A DNA stretch of 20,006 nucleotides, taken from IMG/VR virus record IMGVR_UViG_3300032883_000035, positions 1 through 20,006 of that record. One strand, given 5' to 3'. The stretch comes from a virus. Of this stretch, positions 9,007-15,578 are shown piece after piece (within the stretch, counting starts at the first letter, position 1; every line of letters begins with the position of its first letter). A model generated the notes under the pieces. That model had not been told where the DNA came from, did no database searches, and saw only the letters and a list, made by a program, of their open reading frames with translations. The translations under genes and the position numbers were made by a program.

Positions 9007-9745
9007 CGTATTCGTTGGTTGGGATAGCCGAGAAGTTCCTGCCTTTGAGGTAGCTAAGTATTCGTTGCAGCGGCGTAGTTCCCAGCCCGTCCGGTTCTTT
9101 CCTTTGGTGCGAAAGTCCCTCGAGTGGTCCGGTCTGTACCGTAGAGCATTCACCGAGGCCGACGGTCAACTCATTGATACTATTGACGGAAAGCCGTTCT
9201 CAACCGAATTTTCGTTTAGCCGATTCCTGACGCCCCTCATTGCCAAGAAGCACGGGCTGACCGGGAAGGTGTTGTTTGTGGACTGCGACTTCATGTTCCT
9301 GGATGACGTTGCCCGGCTTTTCGATTCGGAGTTTAACGATCCGGTCGCCGTAGTCAAGCACGATTTTACGCCGCGGAATTCCCACAAGATGGACGGCCGA
9401 GCCCAGCAACCCTATCCGTGTAAGCTTTGGTCGTCCCTAATGTTGTTCAATCTGGATCATCTGGGTTGGGATAAGCTAACGGTCGATGCGGTCAATGAGC
9501 GTCCCGGGTCCTGGCTGCACCAATTCCGGTGGGCTTCTTCGGTGGGGGAACTCGATCCGGCGTGGAACTTTATACCGGGGCACTCTAAAGGAAAGCCGAA
9601 GGCGGTCCACTACACGGAGGGCGTTCCCATCTTCAATGGTTATGAAAAGAAACCGTGGGCCGCGGAGTGGCTACTCGAGCAGCAATGCTTCGAGGCTTCA
9701 ATTGGAAAACTAAGTGAACGTGGAGTTACTTACGATGTTGTCTAA
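8999..9745 (+). CDS. GT8-like glycosyltransferase
   Basis: A 248-residue protein with an ATG start and a strong AGGAG site at 8986-8990 (8-nt spacing). The N-terminus (INVFVGWDSRE) begins like GT-A-fold transferases. VLFVDCDFMF at 91-100 supplies the D95-x-D97 metal and nucleotide-sugar motif. The C-terminal HYTEGVPIF...KKPW segment (204-220) resembles the HxGxxKPW region of GT8 family enzymes, including a likely metal-ligand His204. It would transfer a sugar from a nucleotide-sugar donor in the cytoplasm; donor and acceptor cannot be read from the sequence. Its gene overlaps the next by 11 nt and shares the promoter at 8808, so the two probably act on the same target, such as a host surface glycan, a phage structural protein or a small metabolite. 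I am confident in the GT-A fold and less so in the family number. Confidence 0.8.
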   Translation: MINVFVGWDSREVPAFEVAKYSLQRRSSQPVRFFPLVRKSLEWSGLYRRAFTEADGQLIDTIDGKPFSTEFSFSRFLTPLIAKKHGLTGKVLFVDCDFMFLDDVARLFDSEFNDPVAVVKHDFTPRNSHKMDGRAQQPYPCKLWSSLMLFNLDHLGWDKLTVDAVNERPGSWLHQFRWASSVGELDPAWNFIPGHSKGKPKAVHYTEGVPIFNGYEKKPWAAEWLLEQQCFEASIGKLSERGVTYDVV

Positions 9746-11972
9746 ATACCGGATATTGTCTTGCATGGGACCGGGCGGCTATGATCTGTACGGGAAACGC
9801 TTTCTTGAAATGTTGACTGCCTTCTGGGCACCGGACATCCAGCTTACGATGTTTTACCATGACTGTGAGCTTCCGGAAGATGCCAAACGATTCGAGGATC
9901 GGGTTCAGTTCGTACATCTCAACGAATACGACGGGGACTTTGTAGCGTTCTCGGCCAAAGCTAAGCACGCGAACGGGATCCAGTCCGACGGGACGTATGC
10001 ATTCCGGTTCGACGCGAAGAAGTTCTGCGCCAAAGTGTTTGCCACCTCGATGACCATGACCCAGTCCGAGGAAGAGTGGTTGATCTGGCTGGACGCGGAT
10101 ACCTTCACGCATCAGCCGGTCAGTACGGAGTGGTTGGACGAGACGTTGGACCAAAGTGCGGACATCGTCCACCTGGGCCGTACGGGTGCTTCCTACTCGG
10201 AGACTTCCTTTGTGGCATTCCACCGACCGGGCGACAAGGCTAAGGTCCTCCTACAGGACATGCGTGATATGTATGTGGACGGGGAGATCTTCTTCTACAC
10301 CGAATGTCATGACGGGTTTGTGTTCGAGCGCCTACTTTACATGCATAAAGCCCACGGAATGAAAACTCAGTCGCTGACTATCGACGGGTACGATGGGCTC
10401 GAGGCATTCGAAAACTCGCCGTTGGTGCGGAAGATGCATCACCTTAAAGGCAATCGTAAGAACGAGAAAGACCTTCCGCTGATTTCCCGGTACGATCAAT
10501 TGACGGAAATCGTGAAGCATTATGCGCACCTCAAGGATAAGTTTGTACTTCTGGAGACCGGGACAAACGGTGGTACACGGGCTATCGAGATGGCCAACGC
10601 TGCGTTCGCAATGGGAGTTAAGGAAGTAACTTATTCGGGATTCGATCTCTTCGAGGATGCTACCGCGGAAACCGATGCGCGGGAATTCAATACTAAGAAT
10701 CACTTCACGGTCGAAGAAGTTACCAAGAAACTTCAGGACTATGCAGATCAAGTTGGGAGGAACGGCCGGAAGTTTAAGTTCAATCTGGTCAAGGGCGATA
10801 CCACGAAAACGTTGGGGCCACAAGAAGCCGATCTGGCGTTTCTGGATGGCGGGCATTCTCCCGAGACCGTGGCTTGGGATTTCGCTCAATGCTCCGGGGT
10901 GGACGTTGTGGTTCTGGATGACTACATTGTTCCCGATAAGAGCGGCGACTGTCCGGGCCCGGAACATCTGGGGACGAACCTTCTGGTGGATTCGCTGACG
11001 TGCCGGAAGACGGTATACGAATCCAAGGACATGGTTGCTAAGGGCGGGATTACAAAGATTGCTGCGGTGCTACAGCATCCGAAAACGAAAGACTTTCCCA
11101 AATTGGGAACTACCGTCGGGAGCATGCGCCAGCTACAGATTAATCCGCATGATTGCGTGGAGCAGCCGGAGCTTATTCAGAACGTCGAAGAGAATCTAAA
11201 GCTGATTAAAGACTGGCTGCCTACGTGTAAGCCGCATGCCCGGGAGATGGTGATCGTCGGGGGCGGGCCGAATGTCCGTAAAAACTTTGAGGATATCCGG
11301 AGACACCAGCGGAACGGGGCTTTCATTGCGGCCGTTAAGCATGCGGTACCGTTTATGCACGAGGCCGGGATCCATGTTGATGCCGTAGTGGTACTTGACC
11401 CGCGTCCGATCAAGGGGGTTTCGACTCACGGAGTTGTTCGGGAAGAACTGTTCGGGATGGTGGACTTGGATACGCGGGTGTGGGTTGCTTCCATGACCGA
11501 CCCTACGGTAACTAAATACCTTATTGGCCGGGGCGTCCGGGTGCAGGGTTGGCATGCCTTGACAAAGGGACTTGCCGAGTGGACTGGTTGGCCTAAGGAG
11601 GCACGTCTAATCGCGGGTGGAACGTGCTCGGCATGGCGGACTGTCGGCCTGGGAAATATGCTGGGATTCCAGACGTTTCACATCTATGGCCTTGACTTAT
11701 GCTACGATCCTGCTACAATCAATGTTGACGAAAAGGATGAACAGGGCCGTCCGAAGTATCTGAAAGTATCATTGGACGAGGATGCGATCAAGTACCATAC
11801 GACCGGGGAATTAGCGGCGGCGGCCCAGGACATCAAGACCATTATGGAGATGGCCACTATGTTTGGGCTCGAGCTTTATGTTCACGGTGAAGGACTCGGG
11901 CCGGACGCTTGGCGTAAGGCTTACGGTGGGTTAGCCCAGAAGAAGCACAACTTTGAGAAAGATGTAGTCTGA
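9735..11972 (+). CDS. Three-domain fusion: glycosyltransferase-like, class I methyltransferase-like, DUF115/MptE-like
   Basis: I start at ATG 9735, preceded by GGAG at 9722-9725; an in-frame GTG at 9714 is less likely. The product has 745 residues. Residues 1-240 resemble a GT-A glycosyltransferase, with WLIWLDADTF at 115-124 carrying D120-x-D122. Residues 250-440 resemble a class I SAM-dependent methyltransferase of the Methyltransf_24 type: ETGTNGGTRAIEMA at 274-287 (SAM loop), GFDLFED at 302-308, FLDGGHSPETV at 369-379, and VVLDDY at 392-397. Residues 500-735 match the DUF115 / MptE-like pattern: VIVGGGPNV at 506-514, a VVVLDPRP strand at 551-558, and GGTCSAWRT...IYGLDLCY at 628-657. DUF115 proteins include flagellin-modifying Maf proteins and archaeal hydroxymethylpterin diphosphokinase. 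One chain may therefore add and modify sugars. It overlaps its neighbours on both sides, indicating coupled translation. The substrate is unknown. Confidence 0.75.
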   Translation: MLSKYRILSCMGPGGYDLYGKRFLEMLTAFWAPDIQLTMFYHDCELPEDAKRFEDRVQFVHLNEYDGDFVAFSAKAKHANGIQSDGTYAFRFDAKKFCAKVFATSMTMTQSEEEWLIWLDADTFTHQPVSTEWLDETLDQSADIVHLGRTGASYSETSFVAFHRPGDKAKVLLQDMRDMYVDGEIFFYTECHDGFVFERLLYMHKAHGMKTQSLTIDGYDGLEAFENSPLVRKMHHLKGNRKNEKDLPLISRYDQLTEIVKHYAHLKDKFVLLETGTNGGTRAIEMANAAFAMGVKEVTYSGFDLFEDATAETDAREFNTKNHFTVEEVTKKLQDYADQVGRNGRKFKFNLVKGDTTKTLGPQEADLAFLDGGHSPETVAWDFAQCSGVDVVVLDDYIVPDKSGDCPGPEHLGTNLLVDSLTCRKTVYESKDMVAKGGITKIAAVLQHPKTKDFPKLGTTVGSMRQLQINPHDCVEQPELIQNVEENLKLIKDWLPTCKPHAREMVIVGGGPNVRKNFEDIRRHQRNGAFIAAVKHAVPFMHEAGIHVDAVVVLDPRPIKGVSTHGVVREELFGMVDLDTRVWVASMTDPTVTKYLIGRGVRVQGWHALTKGLAEWTGWPKEARLIAGGTCSAWRTVGLGNMLGFQTFHIYGLDLCYDPATINVDEKDEQGRPKYLKVSLDEDAIKYHTTGELAAAAQDIKTIMEMATMFGLELYVHGEGLGPDAWRKAYGGLAQKKHNFEKDVV

Positions 11973-12754
11973 TGGATATCTTGATCGTTCCGGATGGGCA
12001 TGCCCGAAAAGGCGTTAGTAATCAACGGTTTACCTGGCTGGGCCGGGCGGCTGTGGATCTGAAGCCTGACGTGCTGCTCTGCCTGGGCGATCTATTCGAC
12101 ATGCCGTCGCTGAGTTCCTACGATGGAAGTACGCTGACTGGGGGCGGTAAGAGTAAACTCTCGTTTGAAGGAAGGCGTTATACCGATGACATTGCCGCCG
12201 GAGTTGAAGCCCTCGACCGAATCCAAACCGAGTTTAACAAGGCAGGTAAGACACGTCCGCGTCGGATCTTTCTTACTGGGAATCACGAAGACCGTGTTTC
12301 TCGGGCGACTAACAATGTATCGGAGCTTATGGGTGTCCTCTCCCACAAAGACTTTCAGCTTGATGGTTATGGTTGGGAGACCGTACCTTTCTTGGAACCC
12401 ATTGACGTGGGCGGGTTTGTTACTCAACATTACTTCGTCTCGGGGCTACTTGGACGACCGATAGGCGGAGAGACCCACGCGAGATCATTGTTGGTTCGGA
12501 CGCATGAAAGCGCCATCCAGGGACATACGCACCTTTGGGATTGTCATCAGCATACTACCCCGCGCGGGATTCGGAAACAGGCTTTTGTGTGTGGCTGGTT
12601 CGGGGATCCGGGACAAAAGGAAAGTTACGCTGCACCGTCGCAACACATGTGGTGCGGTGGGCTTACGCTTCTTAGAGGAGTTGAGAAGGGATGCGCGACC
12701 GGCGGCTTCCAATTTATACCCACCAAGGAAATAGCAAATGAATACGGAAACTGA
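11972..12754 (+). CDS. Calcineurin-like metallophosphoesterase
   Basis: A 260-residue protein whose ATG overlaps the preceding stop by one base (TGATG at 11970-11974). The full set of dinuclear metal motifs is visible: DGH at 8-10 (the usual DxH), GDLFD at 39-43, GNHED at 103-107, H153, and GHTH at 184-187. These are characteristic of the calcineurin-type superfamily, which hydrolyses phosphomono- or diesters. There is no signal peptide, so it should act in the cytoplasm. It is the last large gene of the cassette that starts at 8808. It could process a phosphorylated or nucleotide-linked intermediate made by the two upstream enzymes, or act on nucleic acid or cyclic nucleotides. The fold assignment is secure; the substrate is not. 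Confidence 0.85.
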   Translation: MDILIVPDGHARKGVSNQRFTWLGRAAVDLKPDVLLCLGDLFDMPSLSSYDGSTLTGGGKSKLSFEGRRYTDDIAAGVEALDRIQTEFNKAGKTRPRRIFLTGNHEDRVSRATNNVSELMGVLSHKDFQLDGYGWETVPFLEPIDVGGFVTQHYFVSGLLGRPIGGETHARSLLVRTHESAIQGHTHLWDCHQHTTPRGIRKQAFVCGWFGDPGQKESYAAPSQHMWCGGLTLLRGVEKGCATGGFQFIPTKEIANEYGN

Positions 12755-13052
12755 AGTTAAGAAGTCCCGGGCTAAACGTAAGACCGATCTTACGCATGCT
12801 CACTATAAGGGCCCGTATGTCGTTGAGTGGATCGATCCAGTTTCAAATTATGGGCGCGGTCCATGGCGACAGTTGGCCGAAGTCAAGAATACCAAACCGG
12901 CCATGGTCAGGTCGCTCGGCTACATTATAGCTGAGACCGAGGATCTGATTGTATTGGCATCGCACATCGCTACTCACGAGGGCGACGAAGAGGTCGGTGG
13001 GGATGTTAGTATTCCGAAGGCCAACATCAAGAAGCAAAGGGAATTAAAATGA
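12738..13052 (+). CDS. Hypothetical 104-aa phage protein
   Basis: ATG at 12738 with AAGGAA at 12725-12730 (7-nt spacing), overlapping the phosphoesterase gene by 17 nt and the next gene by 4 nt (ATGA). The N-terminal 20 residues are basic (KKSRAKRK). The middle (GPYVVEWIDPVSNYGRGPWRQL) looks like a compact beta-rich fold with conserved-looking Trp residues, and the C-terminus is polar and charged. No membrane segment or catalytic motif is seen. I do not recognise the family. The tight overlaps on both sides and good ribosome site support real coding. Confidence 0.75.
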   Translation: MNTETEVKKSRAKRKTDLTHAHYKGPYVVEWIDPVSNYGRGPWRQLAEVKNTKPAMVRSLGYIIAETEDLIVLASHIATHEGDEEVGGDVSIPKANIKKQRELK

Positions 13053-13315
13053 CTGAGGTTGTAAATCTGTTTCCGGGTGCGCCCAAGGAACAACCGAAGA
13101 ACCGGGAAGCGCTGGCAGCCACCCTGGACGATCTATCGAAGTGTCTGGCTGAACAGAAGGACAAGATGCGGGCCGCGGCCTTTGTGATCTTCACCGATGA
13201 CGACGATGTGAAGGTTAGTTATGGCGGGGAATTCTCGTCGCACGAACTGATCGGAATTCTTGAAACCATCAAGATGGAACTTATGTTGCGTGGTTACATG
13301 GAGGCTCCGCGTTGA
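13049..13315 (+). CDS. Hypothetical 88-aa phage protein
   Basis: The ATG lies in an ATGA overlap with the preceding stop, with AAGGG upstream. The product starts with a short hydrophobic/Pro segment (VVNLFPGAP), followed by a Lys/Glu-rich helix (about 18-42), a beta-like stretch ending in FTDDDDVKVSYGG, and a final helix. The pattern of a VVNLFPGA-type start, a helix, then a short strand with acidic residues is seen in small phage proteins of unknown function. No enzymatic motif was found. Its stop overlaps the TTG start of the next small gene by 4 nt, and its last codons contain that gene's ribosome site. Confidence 0.75.
   Translation: MTEVVNLFPGAPKEQPKNREALAATLDDLSKCLAEQKDKMRAAAFVIFTDDDDVKVSYGGEFSSHELIGILETIKMELMLRGYMEAPR
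13300..13304 (+). promoter_or_regulatory. GGAGG ribosome binding site that supports a TTG start at 13312
   Basis: A GGAGG lies 7 nt upstream of TTG 13312, inside the last codons of the preceding gene. This near-ideal Shine-Dalgarno spacing is the main reason for calling the following 59-codon frame as a gene. Confidence 0.65.
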
Positions 13316-13491
13316 GCTGGCTTAAGCTTGAACGACGACAGGCCGCCCGAAAGAAACTAAGAGAGTCCGGCCATCAGTTGGATCTGTTTTTCCTGCTGTT
13401 ACCAACGTCTAAGTTAATTTCGGGAGCTAAGCGTTCTCTGCGCGTGACCAGTATCTTTAAGTGGCTTTGGATCTCTTTAGGTGGACGATGA
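13312..13491 (+). CDS. Small basic/hydrophobic protein with TTG start, upstream of endolysin
   Basis: A 59-codon frame starts with TTG 7 nt after GGAGG, overlaps the previous stop by 4 nt (TTGA) and the endolysin start by 4 nt (ATGA). It fills exactly what would otherwise be a 172-nt gap. The N-terminal 20 residues are strongly basic (KLERRQAARKKLRES). A hydrophobic LDLFFLLLP segment follows at about 24-32, and the last 20 residues alternate basic and aromatic residues (FKWLWISLGG). This composition suggests a small membrane-associated protein. Being inserted before the endolysin, it may have a lysis or regulatory role. No family is recognised. Confidence 0.6.
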   Translation: MSWLKLERRQAARKKLRESGHQLDLFFLLLPTSKLISGAKRSLRVTSIFKWLWISLGGR

Positions 13492-13940
13492 CATTTAACA
13501 CAAAGATTATGATTGCCGAACTTACGGCCGACGAAGGACTTCGACTCGAGCCTTACGATGATGCCACAGGGCATACGCACAAGCAAGGAGTTCCGGTCGT
13601 CGGGTATCTTACGATTGGGATCGGCCGAAATCTGGATACCAACGGCATCACGAAGGACGAGGCCGAGTATCTGCTAACCAACGATATTAATATGGTGGCC
13701 GGATGGTTGAACGTTAAGCTCCCGTGGTGGACCGGCATGACCGATGGCCGACAGCGGGCCCTCATTAACATGGTGTTCAATATGGGGACCGGCGGGATTC
13801 TTAAGTGGCCGATGTTCCTGTCGCAACTCCAATCGGGGAACTACGAGGCCGCCGCGGCGACAATTAAGAATTCGCTTTGGTATACTCAAGTCGGGAACCG
13901 GGCTGCCCGGATTGCCAATTTAATTCAATACGGAGATTAA
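13488..13940 (+). CDS. Endolysin, GH24 (T4-type) lysozyme
   Basis: I chose ATG 13488, which overlaps the previous stop (ATGA) and follows AGG at 13479-13481; an in-frame GTG at 13461 is less favoured. The product has 150 residues. The family's catalytic triad is visible: E16 in ADEG, D25 in DDATG, and T42 in LTIGIG. An insertion between D25 and T42 matches the longer lambda/P21-style variants of GH24. The C-terminal part (residues 88-142) carries the usual helix-rich MVFNMGTGG...NRAARIANLI pattern. The enzyme cleaves the MurNAc-GlcNAc bond of peptidoglycan. There is no signal or SAR anchor at the N-terminus, so release should depend on the holin encoded immediately downstream. Confidence 0.92.
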   Translation: MTFNTKIMIAELTADEGLRLEPYDDATGHTHKQGVPVVGYLTIGIGRNLDTNGITKDEAEYLLTNDINMVAGWLNVKLPWWTGMTDGRQRALINMVFNMGTGGILKWPMFLSQLQSGNYEAAAATIKNSLWYTQVGNRAARIANLIQYGD

Positions 13941-13941
13941 A

Positions 13942-14427
13942 ATGCCGGTGTGGCTAACTAACTTTATTGGCGGCCCGATCATCCAGAAACTGCTGGACTT
14001 CATTCCGGACCCGGCGTTGAGGGCTCAACAGGCTTTCGAACTCCAGAAGGCGGCCGAGGAGGAGTGTGCTAAAGCCAACGCCGACCAGCGCGAGATCAAC
14101 AAGACCGAGGCGGCCAGCGCTAATTGGTTTGTGGCTGGGGCCCGACCGGCCTGTATGTGGCTTTGTGTGACCGGGCTGGCGTGGCAATTCTTCGTGGCCC
14201 CAATGTTGACGTGGCTGTTGACGGTAGTCTTTCTAGTGGTCGGTGTTATCACCGGGCATCACTACGTGATTCCGGCACTGCCACTCTTAGGGGATGCTAC
14301 TCTGACGGATTTGTTGTATGCACTACTCGGGCTTGGGACTATGCGGTCGCTCGATAAGAAGATGGGAGTTGACACTAAGGAAGTTGGTGGTATACTCCAG
14401 GGCGTAACGTCAATCTTCAAACGATAG
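13942..14427 (+). CDS. Holin, 3-TM gene-transfer-agent type
   Basis: A 161-residue protein with an ATG start after GGAG at 13932-13935 (6-nt spacing), one base downstream of the endolysin stop. The N-terminal half ends in an amphipathic, charged helix (Gln/Glu/Lys-rich, about 28-55) with REINKTEAAS, then FVAGARPACMW. This pattern is characteristic of the Pfam family GTA_holin_3TM. Three membrane segments are visible at about 62-81, 84-104 and 120-136. The family forms inner-membrane lesions that release a cytoplasmic endolysin. The adjacent GH24 gene fits that role. The call rests on pattern memory plus context. Confidence 0.85.
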   Translation: MPVWLTNFIGGPIIQKLLDFIPDPALRAQQAFELQKAAEEECAKANADQREINKTEAASANWFVAGARPACMWLCVTGLAWQFFVAPMLTWLLTVVFLVVGVITGHHYVIPALPLLGDATLTDLLYALLGLGTMRSLDKKMGVDTKEVGGILQGVTSIFKR

Positions 14428-14436
14428 GAGGTCCGT

Positions 14437-14622
14437 GTGGATACGATTAGGGGTATTTCGATAGCTGAGGAGGCCGTTGCCCGCGAGCTGGAAGCTGCCA
14501 TCGAGGAGGCCCGCCGGGTCGAGCGCTTACTGGAATCTCACGCTCAGACGTTTGTCTGTGGGGTTGTACTGGCGTTCATTTTTGGGATGGCCACTGGCTG
14601 GCTGCTCTGGATTGTGTTATGA
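14437..14622 (+). CDS. Small single-TM protein of the lysis region
   Basis: GTG start at 14437 with AGGAGG at 14426-14431 (5-nt spacing), giving 61 residues. Residues 9-35 form a charged amphipathic helix rich in Glu, Ala and Arg. Residues 38-61 are a strongly hydrophobic membrane helix reaching the C-terminus. The gene lies 9 nt after the holin and overlaps the next gene by 4 nt (ATGA). The likely role is a second holin, an antiholin, or a spanin-like accessory, but there is no lipobox or periplasmic domain to support a spanin call. Its plan (cytosolic helix plus C-terminal anchor) resembles the 93-aa protein at 8520. Confidence 0.75.
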   Translation: MDTIRGISIAEEAVARELEAAIEEARRVERLLESHAQTFVCGVVLAFIFGMATGWLLWIVL

Positions 14623-15056
14623 AGACTGAAGAGATTCTAGCCCGCGCAATCGACATTACCACAGGTAGTCGACAGGAACAGTACGGGCCCAAGAAGAAGA
14701 ACCACGAGAACATTGCAGCGCTTTGGAATGCCTATTGGATGAACCGGAAAAATCCGGGAGCACCTCTGGGGGCCTCTGACGTGGCGACGATGCTGGGACT
14801 CATGAAGGTTGCCCGGACGTTACTGGGCGGCGGGACCGAAGACAGCTACGTGGACGGAGCGGCGTACTTTGCTATGGCCGGAGAACTATCCGAGACTGTG
14901 GCAAGCCCAGTAGCTGGCGGAGGCAAGATCGGGACTGTCAAGCCCGTCGAGATCGGTCAGCCGAGACGTGAGGGTAAGCCGGTTGCGAACGGAACGGAAC
15001 ACCTGAACGGCCACGACCTTCCGCTTTTTACTCACTCCAAGGGCCGTGCGGAGTAA
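14619..15056 (+). CDS. DUF6378-like phage protein
   Basis: The ATG overlaps the previous stop (ATGA); with no clear ribosome site, translation is probably coupled. The product has 145 residues. The first 90 residues show a pattern I associate with the phage family DUF6378: ILARAIDITTGSRQEQYG at 6-23, NHENIAALWNAY at 28-39, ASDVATMLGLMKVAR at 52-66, and EDSYVDGAAYFAMAGE at 74-89. This resembles an all-alpha, MazG-like arrangement, but a nucleotide hydrolase function is not shown. Residues 95-145 are low complexity (Gly, Pro, Lys) and are encoded opposite the C-terminus of the minus-strand nuclease gene. It is the last rightward gene in the window. Confidence 0.75.
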   Translation: MKTEEILARAIDITTGSRQEQYGPKKKNHENIAALWNAYWMNRKNPGAPLGASDVATMLGLMKVARTLLGGGTEDSYVDGAAYFAMAGELSETVASPVAGGGKIGTVKPVEIGQPRREGKPVANGTEHLNGHDLPLFTHSKGRAE

Positions 15057-15380
15057 GGGCACGTACAAGCGCAGTAGCTTACGTTCGGCATGTGGCCGGT
15101 GACTAAGCTTTACTTCCACTACAACGATAGGAAGGCACTCGTTCTCCGGGATAATTAAGATGTCCGGTTGGGCGTAGTGTCTTCCCGTCGAGTCCTCGTA
15201 GATAATCCATTGACCGTGCAGAACTCGACCGGCCGGGTATAGGGCCGCAAGCTTTTGAGCTATCTTTTTTTCATAGGAAAGCCCCCGCTTCTGGGCGGAG
15301 GTGAACGTCTGTGGCGAGAAGGTCGGGGCTTCTTCAGTGAACTTGGCCCACCGAAGGCCCCGGACCGCGGTCTTTCTCAT
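14886..15380 (-). CDS. PD-(D/E)XK superfamily nuclease, small phage type
   Basis: A 164-residue protein read leftward from ATG 15380, about 25 nt downstream of a predicted promoter start. RGLSYEKKIAQKL (32-44) provides the helix with the conserved Glu. GQWIIYED (56-63) and QPDILIIP (71-78) supply the first strand with Asp73, and VVVEVKLS (86-93) gives E89-x-K91. Together these are the PD-(D/E)XK core, which cuts DNA using divalent metal ions. A basic RKLLRLYVPLL...KRKVVAVQVF segment (100-128) follows and looks conserved. The biological substrate (host DNA, recombination intermediate, Holliday junction) is not known. The last 57 codons overlap the rightward DUF6378-like gene in antisense; the core motifs lie outside that overlap. 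Confidence 0.8.
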   Translation of the reverse strand: MRKTAVRGLRWAKFTEEAPTFSPQTFTSAQKRGLSYEKKIAQKLAALYPAGRVLHGQWIIYEDSTGRHYAQPDILIIPENECLPIVVVEVKLSHRPHAERKLLRLYVPLLRTALGVSKKRKVVAVQVFRSVRNRLTLTSRLTDLDGLDSPDLASASYWACHSLG

Positions 15381-15411
15381 GAGGTCCTATAGGAGAATAG
15401 CTGCCCCTACA

Positions 15412-15440
15412 AGTATAGCAACAATTACCGCTGGATGCAA
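15412..15440 (-). promoter_or_regulatory. Putative sigma70-type promoter for the leftward nuclease gene
   Basis: On the minus strand TTGCAT (15440-15435) is followed after 17 nt by TATACT (15417-15412), a 5-of-6 match to the -10 consensus; the -35 matches at 3 of 6. The predicted start near 15405 leaves a roughly 25-nt leader before the nuclease ATG at 15380. It lies in a 198-nt gap in an otherwise packed gene array, which supports it. Confidence 0.45.
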
Positions 15441-15544
15441 GGAACTATCTCCCAGGTTGAGTTGCTGATTTGGTGCATGACCGCAACACCGGTCTTGAAG
15501 TTAATCGGGGTCCTCCAGGACGGATCCTTCTTCATAGCGGCCAT
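15425..15544 (-). CDS. Possible 39-aa small ORF between TSCPD and nuclease genes
   Basis: A leftward frame from ATG 15544 (a second ATG is at 15535) to the TAA at 15425-15427 lies in the 198-nt gap downstream of the TSCPD gene. The residues (KKDPSWRTPINFKTG...NSTWEIVPC) have ordinary protein-like composition with three Trp. No Shine-Dalgarno site is visible and there is no overlap with either neighbour. The frame continues open upstream into the TSCPD gene without another good start. It could be a short gene, a remnant of a longer one, or chance. It also overlaps the -35 region of the promoter called at 15412-15440. Confidence 0.25.
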   Translation of the reverse strand: MAAMKKDPSWRTPINFKTGVAVMHQISNSTWEIVPCIQR

Positions 15545-15578
15545 CCAGGAAGCAAGGGCTCTTGTTTTCCAGGCAATG

